DNA from: an uncultured Mollicutes bacterium
GTDB lineage: Bacteria; Bacillota_I; Bacilli_A; RFN20; CAG-826
Reading direction: 5' to 3'
NCBI GenBank assembly: GCA_937893635.1
Contig: CALBGF010000120.1
Span: 1 to 38,128, forward strand
Length of the DNA stretch: 38,128 nucleotides
Part shown: positions 16,357 to 25,446 of the stretch, piece after piece
Numbering within the stretch: the first letter of the stretch is position 1
How the letters are laid out: each line of letters starts with the position of its first letter
Position numbers and translations under genes: made by a program
Notes under the pieces: generated by a model
Database searches by the model: none
What the model saw: only the letters and a program-made list of their open reading frames with translations
Told to the model about the DNA's origin: nothing

Positions 16357-18174
16357 ATGTTTAGTAAAGCACTTTTTAAACAATCTTGTAAAGCAAATGG
16401 TACAATGTGGGCTATTATCACATTTGCAGTTTGCTTCATGTTAGCGTGTGTTATGCTCATTAGTGGTAATGGTAATATTGGTGAAACCAAAAATGCAATT
16501 CAAGATACCATTGTTACGAAAGAAATTGATGCACTTTTAGAAAAACAATCTATCAGTTTTTATACTACCCAAACTGATGGTATGATTCAATTTGATAATT
16601 ATTTCGTTGAAGATGCAAGTGATGCATTAGTTTATGATGGAAGATTTAATTATTGGTTAAATGCTATGCCAAAAAGTAATGATTATACCGATTTAAATCA
16701 ATATCAACAAGCAATGGTGACTTGGCAAGGTCAAATGCCTACACCAGAAACATTAGTCGAACAATTATATGCAAAAAATTATAGTGATTGGACTAAAAAT
16801 CAACCAGTTAGAGAAAACTATGATAGTGATGAAGCTTATAAAGAAGCTCTAGTTAGCTGGTCTAGTAGTAATCCTGCTAATCAAAAAGGCGCATTAAGTG
16901 CTAGTTTCTTAGTCGCTACTAGTCAATTAAAAGAATATTATTATGAAGAAAATGAAGCAGGAGAAAAAGTAGAAACTACTGCCGGAACTGAAAGATTTGG
17001 TACAACTATGTTTGCCATTAAACCAGATATGGTAAGTCCAGAAATCTTTACTGATAATAACGAAAAAATGTTTGATGATTATGATGTTACTTCATTAGTA
17101 ATGCATATTAGTGCTGGTGATATTAAAACTTATTTAACTAGCGAAGAAAGAAATGAATACCGTGCTGATCGTGCTGAAACTGCTTCATCAGTATTCTTAG
17201 CTGGACAAGTAACTAAACCTGATATGGTAAATACAATTATTGAAGCTTTATCTAACTATGGCGTTGATGAAGAAAAATATGCTTCATTTAATTATAACTA
17301 TCAAACAGTACGTCATATGTCAATGACAAGTACAATTAGTTATCGTAATCGTTTAGCTTATGAAGTTGGTTTATTAGATGAAAAATTAGCAAATGGCGAA
17401 ATTAAAGATCAAGAAGAATATAAAGCCGCTTATGCCAAAATGAATGAAGAATTAATTGGCGATGTAGCAGGAAGTTTGTTATCTTCTTTACCAAATGATG
17501 TATCAGAAGCTTTAAAAGAAGTAGGAACACTTGATTTATATAGTTTAATTGTTGGATCTATCTTCTATAAATTAGCTGGATTATTATTACCTATTATATA
17601 TATGATTATGGCTTCTAATAACTTAATCAGTGGCCAAGTTGATAGCGGTTCTATGGCTTATGTTTTATCTACATCAACAAAAAGAAAAACAGTCGTATTT
17701 ACTCAAGCAGTTTATCTTATCGGATCACTACTTGCTATGTTTGGCCTAACTACTATTACAGGCTGTGTTTGCTTAGCTATTGTGGGACAAGAAGTTCAAT
17801 TAACATATGGACATTTAATCTTACTTAATGTTGGTGCATTCTTAGTCTTATTTGCATTATCAGGCTTATGCTTCTTAACATCTTGCTGGTTTGATCGTAG
17901 TAAACGTTCAATGGCTGTTGGTGGCGGATTATCAATATTTGCTTTAGTTGCCGCAATGTTAGGATTATTTGGTAGCCAAGTAATTCCATCTGTTGTACGT
18001 TTAGATGCTTTAAATAACTTCAACTTTGTAACAATTATTACTTTGTTTGATTCTATTTCAATTATTAATGGTACAACCATATTTATTTGGAAATTTGCAA
18101 TTTTATTCGCATTAGGCTTATTAGGATATATAATTGGCTCTACCAAATTTGTTAAAAAAGATTTACCATTATAG
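16357..18174 (+). CDS. ABC exporter permease with large ectodomain
   Basis: A 605-residue ABC-2-like permease. One membrane segment (about 17-37) is followed by roughly 350 polar residues, then a cluster of five or six membrane segments (about 395-600). Within these, YMIMASNNLISGQVDSGSMAYVLSTSTKR is broken by the typical ABC-2 loop that contacts the ATPases. The polar block is Asp/Glu/Tyr-rich and presumably faces outward. A single permease polypeptide is present, so it would dimerise or act as one long chain with the two ATPases encoded upstream. The ribosome binding site is AAAGGAGAG. The substrate is unknown. Confidence 0.85.
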   Translation: MFSKALFKQSCKANGTMWAIITFAVCFMLACVMLISGNGNIGETKNAIQDTIVTKEIDALLEKQSISFYTTQTDGMIQFDNYFVEDASDALVYDGRFNYWLNAMPKSNDYTDLNQYQQAMVTWQGQMPTPETLVEQLYAKNYSDWTKNQPVRENYDSDEAYKEALVSWSSSNPANQKGALSASFLVATSQLKEYYYEENEAGEKVETTAGTERFGTTMFAIKPDMVSPEIFTDNNEKMFDDYDVTSLVMHISAGDIKTYLTSEERNEYRADRAETASSVFLAGQVTKPDMVNTIIEALSNYGVDEEKYASFNYNYQTVRHMSMTSTISYRNRLAYEVGLLDEKLANGEIKDQEEYKAAYAKMNEELIGDVAGSLLSSLPNDVSEALKEVGTLDLYSLIVGSIFYKLAGLLLPIIYMIMASNNLISGQVDSGSMAYVLSTSTKRKTVVFTQAVYLIGSLLAMFGLTTITGCVCLAIVGQEVQLTYGHLILLNVGAFLVLFALSGLCFLTSCWFDRSKRSMAVGGGLSIFALVAAMLGLFGSQVIPSVVRLDALNNFNFVTIITLFDSISIINGTTIFIWKFAILFALGLLGYIIGSTKFVKKDLPL

Positions 18175-18189
18175 TAAGGAGTGAATTTT

Positions 18190-18642
18190 ATGTTTGATTT
18201 TAAAAAATTATGTAACGAGTATGAAAAGTTATCTACTGTTGAAAGAGGTGCTTTATTAGCGGAAAAATCAGCAGTAGTATTAGCTAAATTACATGCTCTA
18301 AATATTGAAGACATTGACACGATTGAAACTTATGTTGCCTTTATTTTAGGCGCAATAGTATCAGATGGAGTAATCGATGAAAAGGAATATTTATTAATGT
18401 ATCCAGCATTAGTAAAAACATTTGGAAATGATTTTGATTTCCAAACAATTAAAGCATCATTTAAAAAAGATAAAGAGGGTCGCTCAATGATTAAAAAATA
18501 TAATCAAGATATGGTTAAAATCATTTCTTATTTAGATGAATCATTAGTGGCTGATTTAATCTCTTTATGTTTACTAATTGTTAGCGTTGATGGAAAAGTT
18601 ACTTTAAAAGAACGCCATTACATTAAAAAATTGTGTAAATAA
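18190..18642 (+). CDS. TerB-like protein
   Basis: A 150-residue soluble, all-helical protein. Two acidic metal-binding-like motifs, SDGVIDEKE (around residues 57-65) and SVDGKVTLKERHYI (near the C-terminus), are the paired signature of the TerB/DjlA-N fold first seen in tellurite-resistance operons. Its biochemical role in bacteria is poorly defined. It follows the exporter permease by 15 bases and probably shares its transcript, though no functional link is evident. ATG 18190 is used because GTG 18181 belongs to AAGGAGTGA. Confidence 0.7.
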   Translation: MFDFKKLCNEYEKLSTVERGALLAEKSAVVLAKLHALNIEDIDTIETYVAFILGAIVSDGVIDEKEYLLMYPALVKTFGNDFDFQTIKASFKKDKEGRSMIKKYNQDMVKIISYLDESLVADLISLCLLIVSVDGKVTLKERHYIKKLCK

Positions 18643-18676
18643 TTTTATCTAAAATCTATCGAAATATTTAAAAGTA

Positions 18677-18701
18677 TGTTATCATTAACTCAATATGAGT
18701 T
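18677..18701 (+). promoter_or_regulatory. Extended -10 promoter and inverted repeat before degV
   Basis: TG-T-TATCAT (18677-18685) is an extended -10 element without a clear -35. Directly after it AACTCA (18687-18692) and TGAGTT (18696-18701) form a 6-bp inverted repeat at the expected transcription start, which may be an operator or a leader hairpin. Confidence 0.45.
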
Positions 18702-18717
18702 TTAAGGAGTGAATTTT

Positions 18718-19566
18718 ATGTCTAATATTGTTATATCTACTGATAGTACCGCTGATTTATCACCAGAATTAATTGCTAAACACAAAATATCTATTGCCCC
18801 ATTACATGTTATTTTGGGTGAAGAAGATTATCTTGATGGTGTTAATATTACACCACAAATGATATTTGATTACGTAGCTAAAACTGGCGTATTACCAAAA
18901 ACAAGTGCTTGTTCAGTTGAACAATATTTGACATTATTTGCTGAATTATTAAAAAATAATGATGAAGTTATTCATTTTGATATTTCCACTGATTGTTCTT
19001 CTAGTGGCGTAAATGCAAAATTAGCTGCGGAATCATTTAATGGTAAAGTACATGTTATTGATACACGTCAATTATCAACAGGACAAGGTTTACTTGTTAT
19101 GAAAGCTGTTGACTTAAGAGCGGAAGGAAAATCCGCTAAAGAAATCGTAGATTATATTGAAAGTATTAAAACTAAAACACAAACATCTTTCGTTGTTGAT
19201 ACGACCGATTACTTATGTAAAGGTGGAAGATGTAGTTCAGTTGCTAATTTAATGGCTAATATATTTAAAATTCATCCATCTATTGATATGAAAGATGGTA
19301 AATTAGGTGTTAAGAAAAAATATCGTGGCAAATTAAAAAGTTGTATTGCTAAATATGTTGATGATTTAGCGGAAGAATATAAAGATTATGATGATACTCG
19401 TGTGTTTATTACGCATGCATCTTGCACTGATGATATTGTTGATTGCATTAAAGAAAAACTTCAACAAGAGTTTAAATTTAAAGAAATCATCGTCACTGTT
19501 GCAGGATCTGTTGTTACTAGCCATTGCGGTCAAGGAACTTTAGGAGTTTTATTCATTCGTAATTGA
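18718..19566 (+). CDS. DegV family fatty-acid-binding protein (FakB-like)
   Basis: A 282-residue DegV/FakB protein. STDSTADLSPELI at the N-terminus and TSACSVEQYLTLF follow the family pattern in which conserved Ser/Thr residues bind the fatty-acid carboxylate. DTRQLSTGQGLLVMKAVDL and the C-terminal HCGQGTLGVLF are also diagnostic. FakB proteins present exogenous or recycled fatty acids to the kinase FakA for phosphorylation and entry into phospholipid synthesis. No fakA gene is in the window. The start at 18718 follows AAGGAGTGA. The stop is TGA, supporting the standard code. Confidence 0.93.
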   Translation: MSNIVISTDSTADLSPELIAKHKISIAPLHVILGEEDYLDGVNITPQMIFDYVAKTGVLPKTSACSVEQYLTLFAELLKNNDEVIHFDISTDCSSSGVNAKLAAESFNGKVHVIDTRQLSTGQGLLVMKAVDLRAEGKSAKEIVDYIESIKTKTQTSFVVDTTDYLCKGGRCSSVANLMANIFKIHPSIDMKDGKLGVKKKYRGKLKSCIAKYVDDLAEEYKDYDDTRVFITHASCTDDIVDCIKEKLQQEFKFKEIIVTVAGSVVTSHCGQGTLGVLFIRN

Positions 19567-19591
19567 GAAAATACTAATAATTTGTTAGAAT
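19563..19591 (+). promoter_or_regulatory. Promoter of the small membrane protein gene
   Basis: TTGAGA (19563-19568, overlapping the degV stop), a 17-base spacer and TAGAAT (19586-19591) preceded by TG (19583-19584) make a promoter with both -35 and extended -10. Confidence 0.6.
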
Positions 19592-19616
19592 ATTTTTGAA
19601 AGGAGAAGAAAAAAAC

Positions 19617-20126
19617 ATGGCAAAAAGAAAATCAAAAAAGAGTTTTGGTGGAGTTGCAAATTTATGTTTGGCATTAGCATTCTTACTAGGTGTAGCTACG
19701 TTTGTTATGACATTCTTTGCTGGAATACAAATTGATTTATCAATTACTAAACTTAATATTTCATTCCCAGAAATATTCTTTGGAAGTAGTGAGAGCTTTG
19801 GAAGTGCAACGCTTCAACTTCATAAAGGCGCTATTTTACCATTCATTGCTTACATAGTTGTGTTTGTTGCAGCATTGTTAATTGTATTAGCCGCAGTTAT
19901 GAAAAAAGCAAGTTTCGTTAAATTGTTTGCTTTTGTATGCGGTGCTCTGATGATTGCAGGTGGTATTGCTATTTTATGTACACCTTCAATATTTGCATCT
20001 GTAAACGAACTTGGTGATTCAGTCAAAATCACACAAAACGCTATTGGCCTAATTAGTGGTATACTTGCTATTTGCGGTGGCGTATTATCATTGTTTAGTT
20101 TAATTGCAAATAAATTATTTAAATAA
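19617..20126 (+). CDS. Small four-helix membrane protein, unknown function
   Basis: A 169-residue protein with a basic N-terminus (AKRKSKKSFGG) and four hydrophobic segments (about residues 13-35, 70-95, 101-122 and 138-163). An extracytoplasmic loop between TM1 and TM2 contains SFPEIFFGSSESFGS. It resembles the many Firmicute tetraspan proteins without known function, and I recognise no family. It has its own promoter overlapping the degV stop and its own terminator, so it forms a single-gene unit. The start at 19617 follows AAAGGAGAAG; the upstream TTG is rejected. Confidence 0.75.
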   Translation: MAKRKSKKSFGGVANLCLALAFLLGVATFVMTFFAGIQIDLSITKLNISFPEIFFGSSESFGSATLQLHKGAILPFIAYIVVFVAALLIVLAAVMKKASFVKLFAFVCGALMIAGGIAILCTPSIFASVNELGDSVKITQNAIGLISGILAICGGVLSLFSLIANKLFK

Positions 20127-20151
20127 TTATAAAAACATAAATGCAATTTAT

Positions 20152-20183
20152 AGGTTATGGGTTCAAAATCCATAACCTTTTTT
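20152..20183 (+). terminator. Terminator after the small membrane protein
   Basis: AGGTTATGG (20152-20160) pairs with CCATAACCT (20170-20178) over a 9-base loop, followed by five more T residues. The remaining stretch to 20330 is AT-rich with no gene. Confidence 0.9.
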
Positions 20184-20330
20184 CTACACTATAATTTCAT
20201 TTTTATACTAAAAATGATGTTTTTTTCTTCATCCAAAATATATAAATTATGATATAAATAGATTTTATTAGAATTTTTTAAATAGTATTTTTTTGAAATC
20301 GATTACATAAAATAATGTATAAAAATTTTA

Positions 20331-20360
20331 TTGACAAGCCAAAATTACTTATGGTAAGAT
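20331..20360 (+). promoter_or_regulatory. Promoter of the opp operon
   Basis: TTGACA (20331-20336), an 18-base spacer and TAAGAT (20355-20360) precede oppA by 55 bases. Confidence 0.7.
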
Positions 20361-20379
20361 AGCGGCAATTAAAATTTAC

Positions 20380-20397
20380 GGGACGATTGACTGTCCT
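20380..20397 (+). promoter_or_regulatory. Leader stem-loop before oppA
   Basis: GGGAC (20380-20384) pairs with GTCCT (20393-20397), an 8-base loop between them, just ahead of the AAAGGA ribosome binding site. It is short, and could be structural or an operator. Confidence 0.35.
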
Positions 20398-20415
20398 AAG
20401 AAAGGAATAATTTTT

Positions 20416-22776
20416 ATGAAAAGGAACAATTTTTTGTTACTCTCAATTTTTGCTATCACTTCGTTAGCATCTTGTAGTGGAGGAGGTGAAGGAAAAGGTG
20501 TTTACACTTATCACGACTACACTATGGTATCGCCGTCTAACTGGAATGAATTAACTTATCAAGACGAGAATGATACTCAAATTATGTCGCAAATCGGTAG
20601 TTCGTTCTTTAGTTTCGATTATAAGTTTGATAGTGATGGAAAGATTATTGATAATGATTTCACTGTTAACTATGATGCCGCAACTAAACTTGAAGACGTT
20701 ACCAAGACTTATGCTGGTAATGAAAAGTGGGGTATCCCTGCTGGAGCGCAATCCTCTAGGGCATATAAGATTACTTTAAGACAAGACTTAAAATGGGACG
20801 ATGGAACTAAGATTAACGCATCTGATTTCGTTTATACTATGAAAGAACAATTAGCCCCAGAATTTAAAAACTATCGTGCCGACTCTTATTATACTGGCTC
20901 GACTGTTATTCATAACGCTAAGAATTTTTTCAATAATGGCCAAAAGGCTTTGGCGACACCTACTGAAGTTATTACTAATGATAAAATATCTAGTGTAGAT
21001 GCTTTCCTTGCTGAATTCGGTAATGATAAAGGTTATATTAACTGGGATTACTCATTTGGCGCTGTGTTTGATAAAGACGGAAATGTAATAGGTGAGGCCG
21101 AAGATGAAACCGTCGATAGTGGTTTAACCGTTAAACAACTTTATGATTTATGGATGATGATGGCGGATGCTTTCGGATCAGAAGAAATAGCACTTAGTTA
21201 TTTCTTAGAAGAAGCTTCTCTTTACTATGATTTCCCAGAAATGGATTATGATGGTAATGTAGGATTATTTGTTGGCGACACTGATTTTGAATTAATATTA
21301 ATTCTTGACAATCCACTTCAATTATTAGAAGAAGATGGTTCATTAAGTTATAAAGCTGCTTATAATATGTCAAGTTTACCATTAGTTCAAAAATCAAAAT
21401 ATGAAGAAAATAAACAAGAGCCACAACTTGGTTCAACATTATGGACTTCAACTTATAATAGTGATGTTTCCTCTACTGCATCATGGGGACCTTATAAATT
21501 AACATCTTTCCAAACTGGTAAACAATACATTCTTGAAAAGAATGAAAACTGGTATGGATATAATACCGATTTATATAAAGGTCAATATATGACAACTAGA
21601 ATTGTATGTGAAACAATTCCAGAATGGAAAACAGCATGGCAAGATTTCCAAAAAGGTAATTTGACTTCAATTAGTATTGACCCTTCTGTAGCGGCTGATT
21701 ATAAAAATAGTTCACAAGCAGTATTTACTCCTAGTGACTTTGTTCAATCTTTACAACTTCAATCAAGTGAAAAAGCATTAAGAGCAAATTCAAAAGATGG
21801 CGTTAACAAAACTATTTTGTTACAAAAAGATTTTAGAAAAGCAATTTCTTTAGCTATTGATAGAAGTGAATATGCCGCTAAATGTACAACAAGTTCAAAA
21901 GCTGGATTTGGTATATTTACACCAGTTCACTATTATGATGTAGCGCATGGTAAAGCATATCGAGATGCCGATGCTGCTAAAGAAACTTTATGTGAAGTTT
22001 ATGGTGTCGATCCTTCTAAATATAATAGCTTAGATGAAGCACAAGCCGCAATTACTGGTTATGATTTAAAACAAGCACGTACTTTAGTTGATAGTGCTTA
22101 TGATAAAGCATTAGCAGCAGGAGATATTAAAGCAGATGATAAAGTAGTATTAATAGTAGGAACTGCTGATGATACATCTTCTTCATTCCTTAGAATATTT
22201 GACTTCCTTGAAACAGCTTTGACAAATATGGTTAAGAATACAAAACTTGAAGGAAGATTAGAATTACAACATAAAGGATACCAAAGCAAATGGGCAAATG
22301 ACTTTAGATCAGGCGCTTACGAAATTTGTATTGGTGGTTGGACAGGCGGAGCTTGGGATCCAGGTTACTTCTTATTAGCTTACTTATCACCAAACTATAT
22401 GTATTCAGCAGGATGGAATACATCAAGCCAAAAAATGACTTACACAATGTGTGACAAAGAATACACAATGTCATTAATGGAATGGTATTACTGTCTTAAC
22501 GGACAAGGCGAAGAAGACTGGTCAGAAGGCGCAGTTCCAGCAGAAGATAGAATTGGATTAATTGCCGCTCTTGAAGCACAAATCTTAGGCGTTTACTATA
22601 CAGTACCAATTGTGTACTCATATAGTGCAACATTAATTTCTTACCAAGTTGAATACGCTAGCCGTACTTACAATACATTTATGAATTATGGTGGAATTAG
22701 ATATATGACTTATAATTATGATGATGCAGAATGGAAGTCATACACATCTAAAAATACACTAGATTACAAACTCTAA
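20416..22776 (+). CDS. oppA: Oligopeptide ABC transporter substrate-binding lipoprotein
   Basis: A 786-residue extracytoplasmic peptide-binding protein of solute-binding family 5. The signal peptide ends in a lipobox LASC with lipidated Cys20, so the protein is membrane-anchored. The family core is visible as LRQDLKWDDGTKINASDFVYT, SWGPYKLTSFQTGKQYILEKN and, later, DFRKAISLAIDRSEYA. At 786 residues it is well beyond the usual 540; the extra length includes an acidic stretch around residues 190-290. It heads oppABCDF and has its own promoter. A 13-bp stem-loop follows its stop codon and may let it be made in excess over the membrane subunits. High binding-protein dosage is the norm for such importers. 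Confidence 0.92.
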   Translation: MKRNNFLLLSIFAITSLASCSGGGEGKGVYTYHDYTMVSPSNWNELTYQDENDTQIMSQIGSSFFSFDYKFDSDGKIIDNDFTVNYDAATKLEDVTKTYAGNEKWGIPAGAQSSRAYKITLRQDLKWDDGTKINASDFVYTMKEQLAPEFKNYRADSYYTGSTVIHNAKNFFNNGQKALATPTEVITNDKISSVDAFLAEFGNDKGYINWDYSFGAVFDKDGNVIGEAEDETVDSGLTVKQLYDLWMMMADAFGSEEIALSYFLEEASLYYDFPEMDYDGNVGLFVGDTDFELILILDNPLQLLEEDGSLSYKAAYNMSSLPLVQKSKYEENKQEPQLGSTLWTSTYNSDVSSTASWGPYKLTSFQTGKQYILEKNENWYGYNTDLYKGQYMTTRIVCETIPEWKTAWQDFQKGNLTSISIDPSVAADYKNSSQAVFTPSDFVQSLQLQSSEKALRANSKDGVNKTILLQKDFRKAISLAIDRSEYAAKCTTSSKAGFGIFTPVHYYDVAHGKAYRDADAAKETLCEVYGVDPSKYNSLDEAQAAITGYDLKQARTLVDSAYDKALAAGDIKADDKVVLIVGTADDTSSSFLRIFDFLETALTNMVKNTKLEGRLELQHKGYQSKWANDFRSGAYEICIGGWTGGAWDPGYFLLAYLSPNYMYSAGWNTSSQKMTYTMCDKEYTMSLMEWYYCLNGQGEEDWSEGAVPAEDRIGLIAALEAQILGVYYTVPIVYSYSATLISYQVEYASRTYNTFMNYGGIRYMTYNYDDAEWKSYTSKNTLDYKL

Positions 22777-22799
22777 TTATAATTAGAAAAGAAACACAA

Positions 22800-22840
22800 A
22801 ATAAATGTGGGATAGATTAATAATTTGTCCCACATTTATT
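22800..22840 (+). promoter_or_regulatory. Stem-loop between oppA and oppB
   Basis: A perfect 13-bp stem (22800-22812 with 22828-22840) with a 15-base loop. No T tract follows, so it is less likely a full terminator than an mRNA-stabilising or attenuating structure. A 16-bp palindrome (22772-22787) also spans the oppA stop. Confidence 0.65.
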
Positions 22841-22869
22841 GCACATTATAAAGAAAGGAGATTTTCATT

Positions 22870-23844
22870 ATGTCAATGTTCAAATACATATTAAAAAGAT
22901 TAGGTCTTATGATATTAACCTTCTTTATTATTATAATTATCTGTTTTGTACTTATTAAATTATTGCCTATTAATATTGATGTATCACTAGGTGATAGTAA
23001 AAATATTATTGAGGCACAATTAAGAGCACGTGGATATTATGATCCTATCCCTACCCAATTTGTGAATTATATTAAAAGAATTATTTTAAAAGGTGACTTT
23101 GGTATAGGCGTTAATATTCCAGAATATCGTAATAAACCAGTATGGGATAGTTTTGTTAGTTGTTTACCACCAACGGTTTTAATTAATGTTTATTCCTCTT
23201 TAATTTCTATTCCATTAGGAATTGGTTTAGGAATCTTTGCCGCCCTAAAAAAGAATAAATGGCAAGACCATTTTATTTCAACATCAGTTATGTTTTTCAT
23301 TTCTGTTCCGAGCTTCATTTACGCTTTTTTAGTGCAGTATGTATTTTGTTTTAAACTAGGATGGTTTGATTTAACAATTAAATCACTTGCTGATGCCGGT
23401 GGCTCATATTTCACTTGGACAATGTTTAAATCAATGATTCCGGCAATTATTACAATGTCATTTGGTTCTATCGCGGGTTATGCAAGATACACTCGTGCGG
23501 AATTAACTGAAGTATTAACAAGTGAATTTATGTTATTAGCTAGAACGAAAGGATTAACTAAAGGACAAGCAACAGTACGTCACGCTTTAAGAAACGCGAT
23601 GGTACCAATTTTTCCTTCAATAGTTGGTGAGTTTGTAGCGGTATTAAGTGGATCATTAGTCATTGAAAAGATATTTGCTATTCCTGGCGTTGGCGGTTTG
23701 TATTTATCTGCAATCAACACACAAGATTATGATTTCTTTATGTTACTTTCTGGATTCTATGTTTTAGTTGGCTTATTATCCGCGATAGTAGTGGATATTT
23801 CATATGGATTTATTGATCCTAGAATAAAGATGGGAGCAAGATAA
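22870..23844 (+). CDS. oppB: Oligopeptide ABC transporter permease OppB
   Basis: A 324-residue membrane subunit with six helices, standard length. The first helix is followed by an ectodomain (DVSLGDSKNIIEAQLRARGY region) that is normal for OppB/DppB. The coupling-helix EAA loop is ELTEVLTSEFMLLARTKGLTKGQ, where the ATPases dock. The C-terminal IEKIFAIPGVGGLYLSAI is highly typical. It partners OppC to form the peptide pathway. The ribosome binding site is GAAAGGAG, and the stop is one base from the oppC start. Confidence 0.94.
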   Translation: MSMFKYILKRLGLMILTFFIIIIICFVLIKLLPINIDVSLGDSKNIIEAQLRARGYYDPIPTQFVNYIKRIILKGDFGIGVNIPEYRNKPVWDSFVSCLPPTVLINVYSSLISIPLGIGLGIFAALKKNKWQDHFISTSVMFFISVPSFIYAFLVQYVFCFKLGWFDLTIKSLADAGGSYFTWTMFKSMIPAIITMSFGSIAGYARYTRAELTEVLTSEFMLLARTKGLTKGQATVRHALRNAMVPIFPSIVGEFVAVLSGSLVIEKIFAIPGVGGLYLSAINTQDYDFFMLLSGFYVLVGLLSAIVVDISYGFIDPRIKMGAR

Positions 23845-23845
23845 T

Positions 23846-25444
23846 ATGATAGACGCAAGATTAGAAAATATACCAAAAGAAAAATTCACTTTTGTTAATG
23901 AAAATAAAAATCTAACTGATAAAGAGTTAGTTACAAAGCCAGTAGGCTATCTAAGAGATGCATGGAATCGTTTTAAGAAAAACAAAGCATCTATTGTTGC
24001 CGCAATTATCATTGCAATTTTAGGCTTATTTACTTTAATTGGTCCTATTGTAAGTCAATATGAAGTTTCATATCGTGACCAAACATTTAAAGGCACATTA
24101 CCAAGAATTCAACTATTTTATGATTTAAATATTGAATTTTGGGATGGATGCCAAGATAAACAAACTGGCTCGGAAGATTTCTTATATTATTATTCTATGG
24201 GAGTAGAAACTGGACATAGTTCAATAAGAAATCAAAAATATACTACAAAAGAGATCTTAAATGCTCGTAAACAATGGGTAACAGTATATAATTTCCGTTT
24301 AGATGATTACCAAAAAAATGGTATGGAATTTAAAAATTTAACCTTAGAAGAATATCAAAATATTCAACAATATCAAGATGAATATAATGTTCAAGTAATT
24401 TATCCAATTACTGATCCAGCATTAAGACCAGGTGACTCAATCAATGCTGAACCAGCATCAAATGCTAATTACTGGTATAAAACAACCACTAATTCTGGAA
24501 AAGTTACTACAACTGGCGCTACAATAAATGATGATGGCACGGTAACTTTTGAAAATATTTATAAATCATATTCCGGAAATGATATGTATACTAGTAAGAT
24601 GAGAATCGAGAATTCTAGTGAAAATTCCACACCTTTATATGATTATGCTGAACTTACCCAAAGTGGTAACATGTATAAGGTTCGTGTTAATTACTATGAA
24701 TATTACATTTATAATCATGTATATGTATTAAAAGATGGAATTACTAAACCAAACTTTGTATTTGGTACAACTGCTTATGGACAAGACTTATTTACTTGTT
24801 TATCTAGTGGTGCAAGATTTAGTTTTATCTTTGCAATATCTGTTGCTTTAGTTAACTTAATTGTTGGCGCTATATACGGCGCGATTGAAGGATATTATGG
24901 TGGAAAAACTGACTTATTAATGGAAAGATTTGTTGATATTTTATCAGCAGTTCCAACAATGATTGTTATTACCTTACTCAAATATCATATGAAAGATAGT
25001 TCAGCAATATTAATTATCTTTATTGCTTTCTTCTTAACAGGATGGATTGGTGTAGCGGGAACGACGAGAATGCAGTTTTATCGTTATAAGAATCAAGAAT
25101 ATGTTTTAGCAGCGCGTACTTTAGGTGCCAAAGATGCTAGAATTATGTTTAAGCATATTTTCCCTAATTCTCTTGGAACACTTATTACTAGCAGTGTTTT
25201 AATTATTCCAGGTATGATATTCTCTGAAACAAGTTTAAGTTACTTAGGCATTATCAATTTGAACTCAGGCAATTTAACAAGTGTTGGTTCATTACTTGCT
25301 GATGGACAAGCAAGTTTAATGACTTGGCCACATATTGTTTTATTCCCAGCAATATTTATTAGTTTATTAATGTTAAGTTTTAATTTATTTGGAAATGGAT
25401 TACGTGATGCTTTTAATCCATCACTTAGAGGAAGCGAGGAATAA
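23846..25444 (+). CDS. oppC: Oligopeptide ABC transporter permease OppC, with ectodomain insertion
   Basis: A 532-residue subunit, far above the usual 300. Residues 35-70 hold the OppC N-terminal region (WNRFKKNKASIVAAIIIAIL, TM1). About 230 polar, Tyr/Asn/Thr-rich residues then follow before the conserved FGTTAYGQDLFTCLSSGARFS, after which five helices complete the permease. The EAA loop is YVLAARTLGAKDARIMFKHI. The C-terminus ends NLFGNGLRDAFNPSLRG, the family hallmark. The insertion lies between TM1 and TM2, so it should be extracytoplasmic, where it could contact the long OppA or a received peptide. Confidence 0.92.
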   Translation: MIDARLENIPKEKFTFVNENKNLTDKELVTKPVGYLRDAWNRFKKNKASIVAAIIIAILGLFTLIGPIVSQYEVSYRDQTFKGTLPRIQLFYDLNIEFWDGCQDKQTGSEDFLYYYSMGVETGHSSIRNQKYTTKEILNARKQWVTVYNFRLDDYQKNGMEFKNLTLEEYQNIQQYQDEYNVQVIYPITDPALRPGDSINAEPASNANYWYKTTTNSGKVTTTGATINDDGTVTFENIYKSYSGNDMYTSKMRIENSSENSTPLYDYAELTQSGNMYKVRVNYYEYYIYNHVYVLKDGITKPNFVFGTTAYGQDLFTCLSSGARFSFIFAISVALVNLIVGAIYGAIEGYYGGKTDLLMERFVDILSAVPTMIVITLLKYHMKDSSAILIIFIAFFLTGWIGVAGTTRMQFYRYKNQEYVLAARTLGAKDARIMFKHIFPNSLGTLITSSVLIIPGMIFSETSLSYLGIINLNSGNLTSVGSLLADGQASLMTWPHIVLFPAIFISLLMLSFNLFGNGLRDAFNPSLRGSEE

Positions 25445-25446
25445 TT

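Noticed and set aside
17796..18320. Long minus-strand open frame opposite the permease and TerB-like gene
   Set aside because: It lies antisense to two well-supported genes, has no ribosome binding site and resembles no family.
19564..19566. Possible UGA-as-tryptophan code, as in mycoplasmas
   Set aside because: TGA ends degV, the HigA-IrrE gene and the antiporter relic, and Trp positions use TGG, so the standard code applies.
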